A DNA stretch of 64,000 bases from Arenicola marina (taxonomy: Eukaryota > Annelida > Polychaeta > Arenicolidae): NCBI GenBank assembly GCA_964019135.1, contig OZ025249.1:32935759-32999758 (forward strand), written 5' to 3'. Positions 1-10,549 of the stretch are shown here, piece by piece (position 1 is the first letter of the stretch; each line of letters starts with the position of its first letter). The notes under the pieces were generated by a model that saw only the letters and a program-made list of their open reading frames with translations, was not told the DNA's origin and ran no database searches. The position numbers and the translations under genes are program-made.

Positions 1-677
1 ATACAGTTGCCGAGGAAGGAGCAATCGTTTACGGAGCAGGCGTCCGACCGCTCATCGGCGTCGTCATCGACAAACTCGTACGTGATGTTAAAGCCGAAAA
101 CATCCAAGAGGAAGTCGTCAACCCGTAGGTGAATGTTCCCGATCTCCTGGAGTTCAAAGGTCAAGACGAGCACATCTTGGGTGCTCATGAGCCACGTGAC
201 GTCATCATCGAAGCTGATCTCGCCGTAGTCCTTCTTGTTGACGTAGAAGCGGTCGTCCTGGTACAGGGTGTACTCGGCCACGCGGAGTACCCCGAGCAGG
301 TAGTACTGGGTGAAGTAGAGAATGATCTTCTTCTCGGGAGGGGCTTCCAGCACCCACTTGCACTCGATGGGCACCGGGAAGCGGTGGGGGAAGTTGGGCG
401 TGGCGATGTAACCCGGCGCGTCGGTGATCCGCCCCCCGCAGACCGGCTGCTGGGGGGGTGGGTCCGCGATCGGGGTGGGCCAGCCTCCCGTGCCGGGCGC
501 GAGGCCAGCCGCGGCGGCTCCAGGGAGGGGCGGCCCCCCAGGGTCGTTGACCTCTCGGATGGCCAGCTTTTGCCTCGGATCAGTGGACGCGGCGTTGCCC
601 TGGGCCAGACAAGAGCCATTCCAGCAGAGCAGGAGGACGAAGAGGTAGAGAAGGAGGGGAAGCGGCCCGTAAGCCAT
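1..677 (-). CDS. N-terminal part of a secreted CUB/EGF-like protein (partial, runs off the left edge)
   Basis: Reading the minus strand from the ATG at 677 gives 225 uninterrupted codons to the window edge. Residues 1-25 form a signal peptide: a short N-region, a Leu-rich core, and an S-C-L-A/Q cleavage site. Residues 26-78 are a Gly/Pro/Ala-rich linker. Residues 80-202 form a CUB domain, with the opening CGGRITDAPGYIATPNFP, a second Cys at 106 (IECKWVLEAP), and the closing hydrophobic strand GFNITYEF with an N-glycosylation site at N197. From C214 the pattern C-x4-C-x5-C starts an EGF-like domain that continues outside the window. The ATG has G at -3 and G at +4, a strong Kozak context, and no upstream in-frame ATG is visible. 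The CUB has only the first cysteine pair; the usual second pair is missing. A CUB followed by an EGF recalls MEGF8 and attractin, but the visible part is too short to name the family. The role is probably extracellular adhesion or receptor function, by inference only. Confidence 0.8.
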   Translation of the reverse strand, partial: MAYGPLPLLLYLFVLLLCWNGSCLAQGNAASTDPRQKLAIREVNDPGGPPLPGAAAAGLAPGTGGWPTPIADPPPQQPVCGGRITDAPGYIATPNFPHRFPVPIECKWVLEAPPEKKIILYFTQYYLLGVLRVAEYTLYQDDRFYVNKKDYGEISFDDDVTWLMSTQDVLVLTFELQEIGNIHLRVDDFLLDVFGFNITYEFVDDDADERSDACSVNDCSFLGNC

Positions 678-795
678 GCCACTTCGTGTCCTTTGGCACC
701 CAGGGAAGCCTGTACGCCATTGACAATCGGCCCCGCCGCCCCCGCCGCCGCCGCCTCTCCCGTGACTCCCACCCCAGCCACGACAGCTGCCGTAG

Positions 796-868
796 CCACT
801 GCTGCTGCTGTCGTCGCCATGGGTGCTGCTGCCGCTGCTGCCGCTGCTGCTGCCGCTGCTGCCGCTGC
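796..868. repeat. GCT/GCC trinucleotide repeat in the presumed 5' leader of the CUB-EGF gene
   Basis: Imperfect runs of GCT and GCC triplets on the plus strand (AGC/GGC on the gene strand) lie 120-190 bp upstream of the CUB-EGF start codon. In one minus-strand frame they encode polyalanine; in the others, mostly Ser, Gly or Gln. The position fits a transcribed GC-rich leader, but no transcript start is visible. Confidence 0.7.
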
Positions 869-953
869 GGCCACGTTGAGTGCAGGCTCTAAAGTGGAAT
901 CCCATTATCACAGCTGATGCGAGGACGTCCCAGAGACTTAATGTCTCAGGGGC

Positions 954-1040
954 CGTAGACCGCGCCGCAGGCCGGGCCGTAGAACGCGCCGTAGAACGCG
1001 CCGTAGAACGCGCCGTAGACCGGGCCGTATACCGGGCGGG
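954..1040. repeat. 12-bp minisatellite upstream of the CUB-EGF gene
   Basis: About seven imperfect tandem copies of a 12-bp unit of the type CGTAGAACGCGC / CGTAGACCGGGC. The array is very CpG-rich and lies about 280-360 bp upstream of the start codon, so it could be part of the promoter region. No function can be read from the sequence. Confidence 0.7.
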
Positions 1041-3095
1041 ACTGTCCAGTCGGGACCACCAACCCCGTCACCCTTGCCATCGCATTAAAGTGGCGCACTT
1101 CAACTGGTAATAAACGACTCGCCACACACTTCCTCCTCCAGCTCACAGGCACAGATGGTATAGTGTTTTTGTTCGGGTGTTGGGCCAGCTGGCGTTTTTG
1201 TAGGGGGTCGGCTGAGGTGAGGCGCAGGGGGTGGGGGGAGGGGGGGGGATTCCTAGAACCACCGCGGCCGGTCGTTGACCTAACAGCCAAGTTATACGCG
1301 CCCGAATCTCGATTGGGTTATCGACTGTAATTCGCGGTTGTTAAATTATTCGATTGGAAGAATGAGCCTCGTTTGGGCAAGGCCAACAGGTAGGGGACGG
1401 ACGAGTCGTGGGCACCGGCTGAGCACGTCCACTATGAACCCACGTTAACTGGTGGCAGGTGCCTGTGTGTGTGTGTTGGTCTAGTAATGACAGACTCCAA
1501 GGCTCACACCATCTCCAGGTCGCTGTCACTTGTCTTAAACCCACCTTGAACGGCGGACCGCCTGGCTGAAACGGGAAGATCATCATCTCATATATACATT
1601 ATGGCAGTTGTTACAACTTAAATCAGGTCTCGGTTACACCCAAAAGCGCTGCGTTTCGGTTATTATGTTAAAGCCGCTCATACAGTGTTTTTCTATTTTA
1701 TTTTACGATTTTTCACAATCTTTTGGCAACACGACCTGGCCACGTGGCTTAACGGTGTAAATGTTTCTGTATTGAGTGGATGTATTATCTATCATCCGTC
1801 AGAGGGCACAAATCGGCAGCGATGTCCGAAGGTTGATGACGTAGTACGCAAGAAAGTTACATTTCCCACAAATGATACATAATCTTGTCCAAAAAGATTG
1901 TTTAGCAATGTTCTCTGTTATTTCAGTTTGTCAGCGGAAATATTGCTGTGAGAGAATGGATGAACCACGATAGCTTCATATATTTAAAAGGATTTTGCAG
2001 AGAAGCTGGTCACCCAAGTTGACGCTTCCGTTCTGAATTTTACGAATCTCCCTTTCTACGAATTTAAACTATTGCTGCATTGAAAGAGCGTGGTACACCA
2101 TTGATTAAATATGATCAGCTATTGCACATTAGACCAGTGTTCTTGCTGCATAAAGACACTGGTAACATGCACAATTATCTAGAAAAGAGATTTTAACATT
2201 TTCTGCTAGATCGGTACAGATTTTACACCCGTGACAGACACGAAAATGCACATATTTCGTCAAGAGTTAACACTGATATAGTAAAAAAAATGCTTCTTGT
2301 TTAGATACACGATCGAATCAGAAATTCATTTCACATAGACAACAAGTGGATAGAGCTTTAAGTTATCATGAGAACAGTGAAAATGGCGACAGGAGAACCA
2401 CGACAATTCGAGTAAAATGTCTTGTGTGTGACAGAAGGCTAGAACATATGAACAACAAACCCCCACCACCACCCCACACTAAAGTCATAGAATAATGGCT
2501 CCCAGTGGGAAACCATTTCCGCTCAGTCGCAAACAACGCCCCAAGACAATTATAATCTCTCTGACATTAGGAACTGGCGGCATTGCTGACTGACGGGCGG
2601 CCCGGCATGCAGCGCACGGTGCTTGCTTGGTTGCAGATTTAGGACGCTTTAACCACTTATTTAGCACACGTGAAATGGTGAGTTACGGAAAAAACCGATC
2701 TTCGGTGGTGCTTTCAACGTCTGGCTGATGTCGTCTGCGATTTTAATACCACGAGACCCTACCCCCTCGTATCTGCAGCTACGGGCCGTCGCTCGCGCAC
2801 AGTGATTACAAGCGTCACAATCGAGTCGTAGCGTAGGGGAATAATCCAGCGAGCGATGTGATCGTCTATACGGGGATCTGTCAGACGGTACTGCAGTTAG
2901 GCTGACGGTTTTTAGTATCGTGAAAACGTGACTTCCAGCTGTCTCGCCACCATTCACACCGTATTTCTGGTGGTGTAGTATTCAACTGTTAAGCATAAGT
3001 CCCGTGGATGTAATGATTTGTTGCCTCGCGGCCATAACAGTGTAGGTGTAGTGTAGTGCGGTGGGGCGAGAGTCCCTGGACCCCGACATGATGGC
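1041..3095. other. Stretch without recognisable gene
   Basis: I see no credible coding region here. There is a G-rich run near 1221-1248, a (GT)n run near 1465-1475, and otherwise unique AT-rich sequence. The short open frames have no recognisable domain. Confidence 0.5.
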
Positions 3096-3096
3096 C

Positions 3097-3190
3097 GGGC
3101 CGCCTCGATAGCTCAGTGGGTTAGAGCGCTGACATTCAGCGCTCTGGCAACCTGAGAGCCTAACGGCACGTGGATCGGTGGTTCGATCAA
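3097..3190 (+). mobile_element. 5' head of a tRNA-derived SINE (truncated)
   Basis: The sequence matches the head of the SINEs at 31.6, 44.5 and 50.4 kb. It has an A box TAGCTCAGTGG at 3109-3119 and a B-box-like GGTTCGATC near 3180-3188. Similarity stops just after the B box, so the body and the (AACC)n tail of the full-length copies are absent. It also lacks a proper acceptor-stem partner, which argues against a working tRNA gene. Confidence 0.65.
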
Positions 3191-3674
3191 TGTTTGCCAA
3201 TATCATACGGAAGAAATGTTTGCAATATATTTACGATAATTTCGACTTTTGTATTTCTCTCCCGGCCTACAATACAAGTGGTAAATGCGACGAGATCTTA
3301 GTAAAATTACCCTCAGGCCTGGCCCCCATTGTACATGGCCCCACCCCACTACCCCACCCCTTCCAAGCCGCGGCATCGCTACCCCATAACACAACCTTAG
3401 GCTGAACTGGGCTAATGAATCTCCTGGCATAATGCCACGTAATTTTGAGAGACAATTTTTTATGGCCATAGTGGTACGTTAGAACCTTACTCTGACCCGG
3501 AGCTGGTTACTAGCTAGACAACGATCTTGCTTTATATGACATGTCGTCAAAAGATACGATAACCGAGACAACTTTAAAAATAGCTTCGTTCAAGAAATAG
3601 TCTTAGAGCAAAAATAAAACCCCGTTGTAATAAACCAACCAATAGAACCTCCTCTCCATCTACCTGATCCAAGC
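3191..3674. other. Stretch without recognisable gene
   Basis: Unique sequence. The overlapping open frames at 3178-3470 on both strands have no recognisable domain and look like chance. Confidence 0.45.
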
Positions 3675-3859
3675 CTAAGCCCCAACCCCAGCCCCAGCCC
3701 CAACACCAACCCCAGGTCCAACCCTAGCCCCAACCCCAGCCCCAGCCCTAGCCGTAGCCCCAGCCCCAGCCCCAGCCCCAGCCCCAGCCCCAGCCCCAGC
3801 CCCAGCCCCAGCCCCAGCCCTAGCCCTAGCCCCAGCCCAGCCCCAGCCCCAGCCCCAGC
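3675..3859. repeat. (CCCCAG)n hexanucleotide array
   Basis: About 30 tandem hexamers, mostly CCCCAG with CCCTAG, CCCAAC and CCGTAG variants. The minus strand is (GGGGCT)n, which encodes Gly-Leu dipeptides only because the period is divisible by three. Closely spaced G4 runs make the minus strand a good G-quadruplex candidate. CCCTAG variants resemble a degenerate telomere-type hexamer, but perfect CCCTAA units are not seen. Confidence 0.85.
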
Positions 3860-5683
3860 TGACACCACACCACTTTACCCCGTTTATCGCTCACCCGACG
3901 CCGCTGGCGGTCACCAACCGCCCCATCAAACTCCGGCTGAACGGTCACGTGATGTCAAAGACGGAGCGGCTCTTCCATGGCCTTGACCTTTCATCGTCAC
4001 AAATACAGAGCAATCGACATGAGATATATAGAGAGCTACAATGGACCGACAGACACCCCTTAATCTGGCGAGACACGAGACACCAAACACGTGTCTGTCT
4101 GCGTGCAAGCTGTGGTCGCCGCGAGGGGTCCCCACGGGTGTCCTCGGATTAGCAATTAGGAACCATTGATGCATGGAACAGCTGTCTGTGTCACATATTG
4201 CCTGTCAATGCGACATTCAACAAGTGAATCCTTTATGTGCGAAATTAACTAATTGGCTGGAGCAGATTAATGTAGGTCGACGTATTTTACGTGAGTATCA
4301 CACTGTCGCCGCACTGTCATATCGAACCTTAAAAGGTTGACATTCGACTTGGGGTGGAAAAGGGGCATGCAATACTATGGTTTGTGTTGCAAGCGGCAAA
4401 AACTCTATGTGTGAGGGTCGGGGGTAGGGGTGGGAGGGGTTATGACACGCGCAGTCGCTCTTTGGTTACTGTTCCATTAACTGTACATTCGTTTCTTATT
4501 TATTATCAAATGGCGTCTCCGGCATATCTCCCTCGTCTCTTTACCCGCAGGCATCCTTCATCGTCTCGGGAGGTTCCTTGGCCCAATTTAGCCTGTATGT
4601 GCACAAAAGTGGCCTAAAACACCAACATTCCATTCCATTCCTTCTTTACCCGCAGGCCAAATTAGTAACTCAACCCAGGGGAGCACTGAAAAACATATGT
4701 ATAGAAAAGGCTGAGTTACTAAGCGGACACGCCTCAATAAATATGGCCCATTGCCAGGTTCCCGTGCGGATATAATTCATTATCAAGCGATACACATCAA
4801 GTCTTACTAAATAAGAGACATAACTCTGACAATGATGCCGAAGAGACCCTGGTCGCCCTGTATGCATTGAAGACTGCCTCAAGGCCAAGGACAAAACCAG
4901 GACTGAGGGATGCGCAACAGAACCCCCCCCCCCCCGGCCTCCCTTCACCATACTCGGCGAGCCCGTCTCGCCCAAGGAGGCATACACCAGGCGCCAGTTG
5001 AATGAACCTTAATGAGACCATGGGGGTGGGAGGGGGGGAAGGGGGCATGGGGCAGGGTCAAGCGAGAGTGAGGGGGGCGTTGTGAGGTGTGGATACCGAC
5101 CCCCCCCCCCCCCTCTCGGGGTTAAATACAGCGAATATGAAGAGAAACTTAACGGTACTTCTACGCGGCCTCAGTAACCCGAGTGTAGTGTTCCTGTTGT
5201 ACACCACTCATGGGGTGGCGAAGGGCCATGGATTTCTATTGGCTGCGAGCAGAGGGGTCACTCCCGAAGGGATGGCTCCTCTCTACAACCTTGATCCTTC
5301 CCATTGTCTCGATATGGCCTGCGCAGGTTAAAGCGCTCTATTTATATCACCCAATGAGAGAAACAATCATAATTAGAAGCGGTGCCCCCTGCTCCTTAAC
5401 CAATCGCACCCGGCCTCCTGCAACACCTGTCGACCGCGAACAGCGACAGAAAATTACACAGAGGGAGAGAGGGAGGGGGGTGGGGGCTGGGGTTTTGGGG
5501 TGTAGGAGAGGGGTTTCTCGGAGATGCGATTACTTGGGCCTTCTGGTCGTGTACTTCTTCATTAATCAGACCCTAACAGATCATGATGTAGTGACATGGC
5601 TCTGGCGCAATCCACGAGAACGGTCCTGCGAATATCTGGCGTGTTATTGAGCTGCAGTCTCATTGCTTCACTAAGGCCGCCAG
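3860..5683. other. Stretch without recognisable gene
   Basis: Mostly unique sequence. It contains poly-C tracts at about 4922-4935 and 5100-5112 and a G-rich stretch near 5460-5500. No open frame shows a domain, a signal peptide or a conserved motif. Confidence 0.45.
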
Positions 5684-5915
5684 CGCGCTTCACGTCAAGG
5701 CGCTTCACCCTCAAGACGCTTCACCCTCAAGGCGGTTCACCCTCAAGGCGCTTCATCCTTAAGGCGCTTCACCCTCAAGACGCTTCACACTCAAGGCGCT
5801 TCACCCTCAAGGCGCTTCATCCTTAAGGCGCTTCACCCTCAAGACGCTTCACACTCAAGGCGCTTCACCCTCAAAGCGCTTCACCTCCAGCCTCTTCACC
5901 ATCAAGGCGCTTCAC
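5684..5915. repeat. 18-bp minisatellite
   Basis: About 13 imperfect tandem copies of an 18-bp unit built on CGCTTCACCCTCAAGG. Variants alternate between CAAGGCG, CAAGACG and CTTAAGGCG. The period is divisible by three, which explains the open frame across it. Confidence 0.85.
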
Positions 5916-6647
5916 GGTAAATACGCCGTCGGGCGTGATTACAGGCCATGTATCATGCTCTCTTACACAATTAGTGTACAGTAGCTGGGACGGTCCCCAT
6001 AAAGCATCTTCTTATGCATGCAGCGCCGAGCGACTCACCGACCCACTCCCTCCCCATTCCCCACCCCTTCCCACCGCACGTTCAGGCCTCTCGCCCCCCG
6101 GTCCACCTGTTGTTTGTATCGCGTACGTAGCCCCTAGACATGAATAAGTGAACACTAAGTGAAGGTCTCACCTCGTTGCACCTGCGCGGATCAGTTTAAG
6201 CTAATTTACAACCTTCACGCGATTACCTTTCGCGACGGGGCTTTAACATCATCCACCAATGTCACTAATTATCGCTCACCACAGCGTCGGCTGTGACATT
6301 GGACGCTACACTCCCCCGATATTCATTAGGTCGAGCAGCTCAACACCTGTTGAAGGGTAGATTATGATTGCCCAACTTCTGATCGATATCATGCCTTGGA
6401 ACACAGGATATCGGGGTCAGGCGCTCACCTATTGGAGATGGGGGATGGTAGGGGGGACGCGGGGGGGTGGGGGGGGGGGTGAGGGATCCATCATTAAATA
6501 GCTTCCCCCGGGACTGGCCTTTGTTGTCACGGGTGACCTATTGTTTCAGGCGGTCCACCCTCGCGTCGATACCTCGTGGGGGGGGGGGGGGGGGGGGTTG
6601 CCAAGTGTGGCATGAGGTTGCTACGCTCCACAAGACACGCACACCCA
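5916..6647. other. Stretch without recognisable gene
   Basis: Unique sequence with poly-G tracts near 6463-6480 and 6578-6597. No gene is supported. Confidence 0.45.
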
Positions 6648-6914
6648 GGGGCCGTATTCATAAACCACAGTCTTAGGCCACGCCAATAGACTTAGCGCTA
6701 AGTGAAACATTTGTCGAGCTATTATCTGGTTCCAAATATATAATTATTCAACCCAAAGTGGGATTTTCTGCATTGAGAAAGTGCGAGGAAAATTGAGGAA
6801 GTGAGTTATATTGCATCCGATTTCTTGATTATGAGCAAGCACCACCACAACGAGCTGGTGAGGCTACGACGGAAATGCTATTTTCGCGCGTAAGTGATGT
6901 ATGAATACGGCCCC
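6648..6914. mobile_element. MITE-like element with 15-bp perfect terminal inverted repeats
   Basis: The 267-bp segment begins GGGGCCGTATTCATA and ends TATGAATACGGCCCC, a perfect 15-bp inverted repeat. It has no coding capacity. A degenerate relative lies at about 9527-9712. No clear target-site duplication is visible beyond the ends, so the superfamily is left open. Confidence 0.75.
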
Positions 6915-6989
6915 AGTAGCCTACGTGCTTATCATGATATAATGGAGTAAGCATCTAAAACAGGGCTAAAACACTTAAATGCTAAGTTT

Positions 6990-7646
6990 TTCCAAGCTGT
7001 ACTTTCTGTCCTTACGACGGGGGACCCCAGAATCTTATTGATCACATCCTTATGCGAAGGCACAATGACGACCTTGTATTGTCTGCATGTGTAGTCGACG
7101 ACGATGGGTTGAATACATCAGAACACCTTTCTGTTCGTGCATTCATCAGCCGTCCGCGGTTAAGTGAGCTCGGCACAGACACACTGTTCCCTTCTCCAAA
7201 GTGGAAGCGAGTTAGTAACCAGTACATACGCGACACCTACACCAGAGAGCTTAACAGACTGAGACCAATATTGCACAAAAAACCTTGGCTGCATAGGTGA
7301 CATCGACACGTATTATCAAAGAGTCACATATCTGATGCTGATCGTCTCGCATCGTCACATTCCAGAGATCCGGTTGCGTCCATTCCTTAAGTCGTACTGG
7401 AAGCAAGGTGCAGAGCAAGCCCATAAGGACATGTGCCAGGCGCGTGAGTCATGGGTCGAACAAGGCCAACCGCGTGACCCGACAAACGTAGGATATAAAA
7501 CTTACAAGAACCTGAAACGTAGTTTTAGACTCACCTTAAGGAGGTTAAAGCACGAGAGCGACGAAGAATTCTTTCAAGAGATTGATGGACGTTCTGAGGT
7601 GGACCAGAGGGTCTTGTTCCAATGCCACCAGGAAGTGGTGGAATAA
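6990..7646 (+). pseudogene. Fragment of a non-LTR retrotransposon (endonuclease C-terminus and EN-RT linker)
   Basis: From 7034 the plus strand encodes LIDHILMRRHND, then a DDDGLNTSEHLSVRAFIS segment. This is the C-terminal end of an APE-type endonuclease, whose last catalytic motif is normally SDH and is SEH here. After a frameshift near 7290-7335 it continues with a basic linker (PEIRLRPFLKSYWKQG, then YKTYKNLKRSFRLTLRRLK) typical of the region between endonuclease and reverse transcriptase in CR1/L2/Jockey-like LINEs. The reverse transcriptase itself is absent. The copy is dead: truncated at both ends, frameshifted and altered at a catalytic residue. The clade assignment is inference. Confidence 0.65.
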
Positions 7647-7689
7647 ATGAGATTCATTCATTCATTCACATCTACTTATAGTTTAAGTA

Positions 7690-7770
7690 TTACAAGATTG
7701 CCCGACCAGGAACCGAAATACGACTCATAAAAAACATTTTGAGAAAGAATCAAAATTGAAGAAACTTACA
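7690..7770. mobile_element. Small fragment related to the MITE family
   Basis: About 65 bp (GCCCGACCAGGAACCGAAAT through TCAAAATTGAAG) align with the interior of the degenerate MITE at 9527-9712. Ends and inverted repeats are not preserved. Confidence 0.35.
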
Positions 7771-9200
7771 ATACATTTTTGTGTCGACGAATCCAAGTCG
7801 GATGTAATATACATTAAAGCGGGTGTCCAACCTAATTTAATCGCGATCTGCACCGAAAGTTTACATGTTAAAATTAAATTGGCGAGCGTTAACGCTTCGT
7901 TTCAGCCGACTGGTAAGGAGAAAAAAATTAAGGCAACCCGCCCCCATGAATGTCAAGCAGAGCGCCATTTTGCCGGGAACAGTGACGCATATTGTGATTA
8001 TTCATATGGCGCCGCCCTACGTTATAACTCGCGGAGAGAGAGATCAGGGCCGCAATTTACAGATGAACGACGGCAGTTCCAACCCTCGCAGTAGCGCAAG
8101 ATCTTAGTGTTTCATGGAAAACTACCGTCCAAATAAATTGATATACGTCTTGCAACGATTGACTCTGCAACGATGCCATGATTGGAGTTAGAATCGCAGC
8201 TATTCATATTAGCGATTATCACGCGCTCTTGTTTTGCTCACACAATAGTCGCAATTTCCGGTTTGAATAAATTAGAGTATCGCCTCCTGATTGGTCAATC
8301 GCGGACACGCCTCCAAAAAGGGCTGCCGCCTGGGTAGGCGGCGAAATCGTGCCTGGCGGTCACTTCTAAATTTTATTGTGAGCTACAGATAGAACGAACA
8401 ATTCTATAATTTGGAGGATAGACAATTGGGTATTATATGAATCGGTAAAGCAGCGTTAGAGGCCAGGCTGGCGGTTCCCTTTAAAGTATATGAATTGTAA
8501 TATTCAACTCTTTTAGGAGAAACACTCAACTCTTCTACACAGATATATGCCCCTCCCGGCCTGAGCAGCCATTCATATTCAAATATACATCTCGTTCATC
8601 TGAGATATCTTTTCATGACATATGTACATCTGGTCGGACTGCTCGAGCACACACCCATTCTGAAAGTAGTGTACAACCGTTGAGACGGTTGTACTACAGG
8701 GCCGACTTGTACAATATGGCTCACGGCACTCGTCTCCTTCAAGCAGTTCAGTTGTCCTCGATTTATATACAATGTGTTGAACAAAATATAGCTTTTTTTT
8801 ATTGATTTATCGCGAGGCTTTACCTCCATTATCCGCTTCCGTGACCAGTCTGGCTACATCTCGAGCACAATGTGACGTCAGGCTATGACGCGCTTATTAA
8901 TGGTTCGTGTGGCGTCCCCTGGCGGGCAGAGCCATCAGCGTCGGGTCATCTAAAGGTCAACTAATCAGAGGCAAGCGCTCCCAAGTCTTTGATCGAAGAC
9001 CGCTTTATGTCTGTTTAGCTCGTTACCTTCCGAGACAGTAACTGAAAAATTGAAGCAATCATTTCAGAAAAACATGAAGTTTTGTTTTATTTAGTATTTA
9101 GTTATTTTGCAAACGAAAATAACATAAAATGTGACCTAGATTTCGACCAGAAGATCCCGGGTTTTGAATGGCTCATGTCCTGGATTTACACTGAATGATT
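7771..9200. other. Stretch without recognisable gene; one strong hairpin
   Basis: Unique AT-rich sequence. At 8325-8342 a 7-bp perfect stem (GCCGCCT, loop GGGT, AGGCGGC) follows an ATTGGTCAAT element at about 8290, which has an inverted CCAAT box. A CRE-like TGACGTCA lies near 8873. No gene is attached to these signals. Confidence 0.4.
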
Positions 9201-9202
9201 GG

Positions 9203-9361
9203 CCATCCCCATGGTAACCCCCTACTCTTTGCGAAGAAGGACATGGGGTCTTTTTCGTGCGACCACACAGACATGGCCACAGCGGGGCGCGAACCACCGA
9301 TCCACGTGGCCAGAGTGTTCAAATCGAGCGCTCTAACACACTGCGCTATCGGGCCGGTCCC
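9203..9361 (-). mobile_element. tRNA-derived SINE, 3'-truncated, reverse orientation
   Basis: The reverse complement matches the SINE family at 31.6 kb: a degenerate A box (TAGCGCAGTGTGTTAG), a B box GGTTCGCGCCC, and the body signature with the GTCTGTGTGGTCGCA and TTCTTCGCAAAGAGTAGGGG motifs. It ends at about the GGTTACC motif and lacks the 3' third and the (AACC)n tail. Confidence 0.75.
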
Positions 9362-9526
9362 GCATGTCGATTAGACAGTTACTGACGTGGCCATTGTATA
9401 TGCCGTTCTACTGCTATCATTTCTAACTGGAATGGCACGTAGAACACCCCAGTCAGTGCATCAGTAGCTGTGAATCTCACTCCTGGAAATGTGATGCGTG
9501 AACTACGAAGGGTGTATGACACCTTA

Positions 9527-9712
9527 CGATTCATAAACCATACTATGCCAATCGACTGGTGGCTATAACCTGGTTGCCCCGGCCAGGAACAGAATTACCA
9601 ATAAAAAAAGAGGAAAGTGTCAAAATTGAAGTCGATAACTTGGTGTGATTCTAAATACCACCGCTAGGAGTGTGAGAAGCTACGGCGTGAAGTCATCTTT
9701 TCGTGCGGTTAT
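9527..9712. mobile_element. Degenerate MITE, same family as 6648-6914
   Basis: The left part GATTCATAAACCATACTATG and the right part (GAAGCTACGGCGTGAAGTC, then TTTTCGTGCG) align in order with the 6648 element. The middle adds the segment shared with 7690-7770. The terminal GGGGCC is eroded. Confidence 0.55.
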
Positions 9713-10179
9713 TTATTAATGAATATTCATATTAAATACCGCCCACGTGTAAAGCTGAAGTCGTTATGGGTACTTCATCCATAACTCATCACATGGCCAC
9801 TGGTGTCCTCTCGCGACCATTGTCAGTGCGCCACTTGTACACTAATAGTGCCGCCCTCTAGTGAGGCATGTGGTAGTCGTGCCTCACCTTTTATGGCGGA
9901 GCGACGGCGAGATACTATCTAGTGTTGGACAGCCCCATCTGGTTTCGACACGAATTATCTAGTTGGGAGACGCCTATTCTGTTACTCGGATCGATCGGCA
10001 GAGGGGTAGCCGCGGCCGGTTGCTTAGCTATGGTGCTCGGCACCAACACGACCTCAGGGGAATTAAACTGGCTTACCTGACCTTGGTTTTGACCACGCGA
10101 TGATGCAGTAGCATTGGGTGGTAGGCGATTGGTGCTGTCACGGTGTGATAGGGGCCAAGGCATTGGGGTATGGCTCAAG

Positions 10180-10545
10180 CTCCTACACTCCCCTACACTC
10201 TCCTACACTCCCCTACACACTGGACGATCCCCTACACACTCCTACACTCCCCTACACACTCCTACACTCCCCTACACTCTCCTACACTCCCCTACACACT
10301 CCTACACTCCCCTACACACTCCTACACTCCCCTACACACTCCTACACTCCCCTACACTCCTGCACTCCCCTACACACTGTCACTGGATAATCCCCTACAC
10401 ACTCCTACACTCCCCCCACACTCTCCTACACTCCCCTACACACTCCTACACTCCCCTACACACTCCTACACTCCCCTACACACTCCTACACTCCCCTACA
10501 CACTGGACAATCCCCTACACTCTCCTACACTCCCCTACACAATGA
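10180..10545. repeat. 20-bp minisatellite, CTCCTACACTCCCCTACACA type
   Basis: About 18 tandem copies of a pyrimidine-rich 20-bp unit with few substitutions, interrupted by CTGGACGATCC or CTGGACAATCC inserts. All three plus frames are open, which reflects the absence of stops in the unit rather than a gene. Confidence 0.9.
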
Positions 10546-10549
10546 AAAA

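Noticed and set aside
129..917. 262-codon plus-strand frame across the CUB-EGF exon
   Set aside because: It is the antisense shadow of the minus-strand exon, which has a signal peptide and a CUB domain; the plus frame has only low-complexity Ala and Gly stretches.
2600..2665. SINE 3' fragment (reverse complement contains AGTGGTTAAAGCGTCCT)
   Set aside because: Only about 17 bp match the SINE body and neither flank continues the similarity, so it is kept as a possible but unsupported fragment.
3097..3190. Functional tRNA gene
   Set aside because: A and B boxes are present but the sequence lacks a paired acceptor stem and matches the head of a SINE family with several copies in the window.
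3675..3859. Interstitial telomere sequence
   Set aside because: The dominant hexamer is CCCCAG; no run of CCCTAA is present, so a telomere origin is only a speculation.
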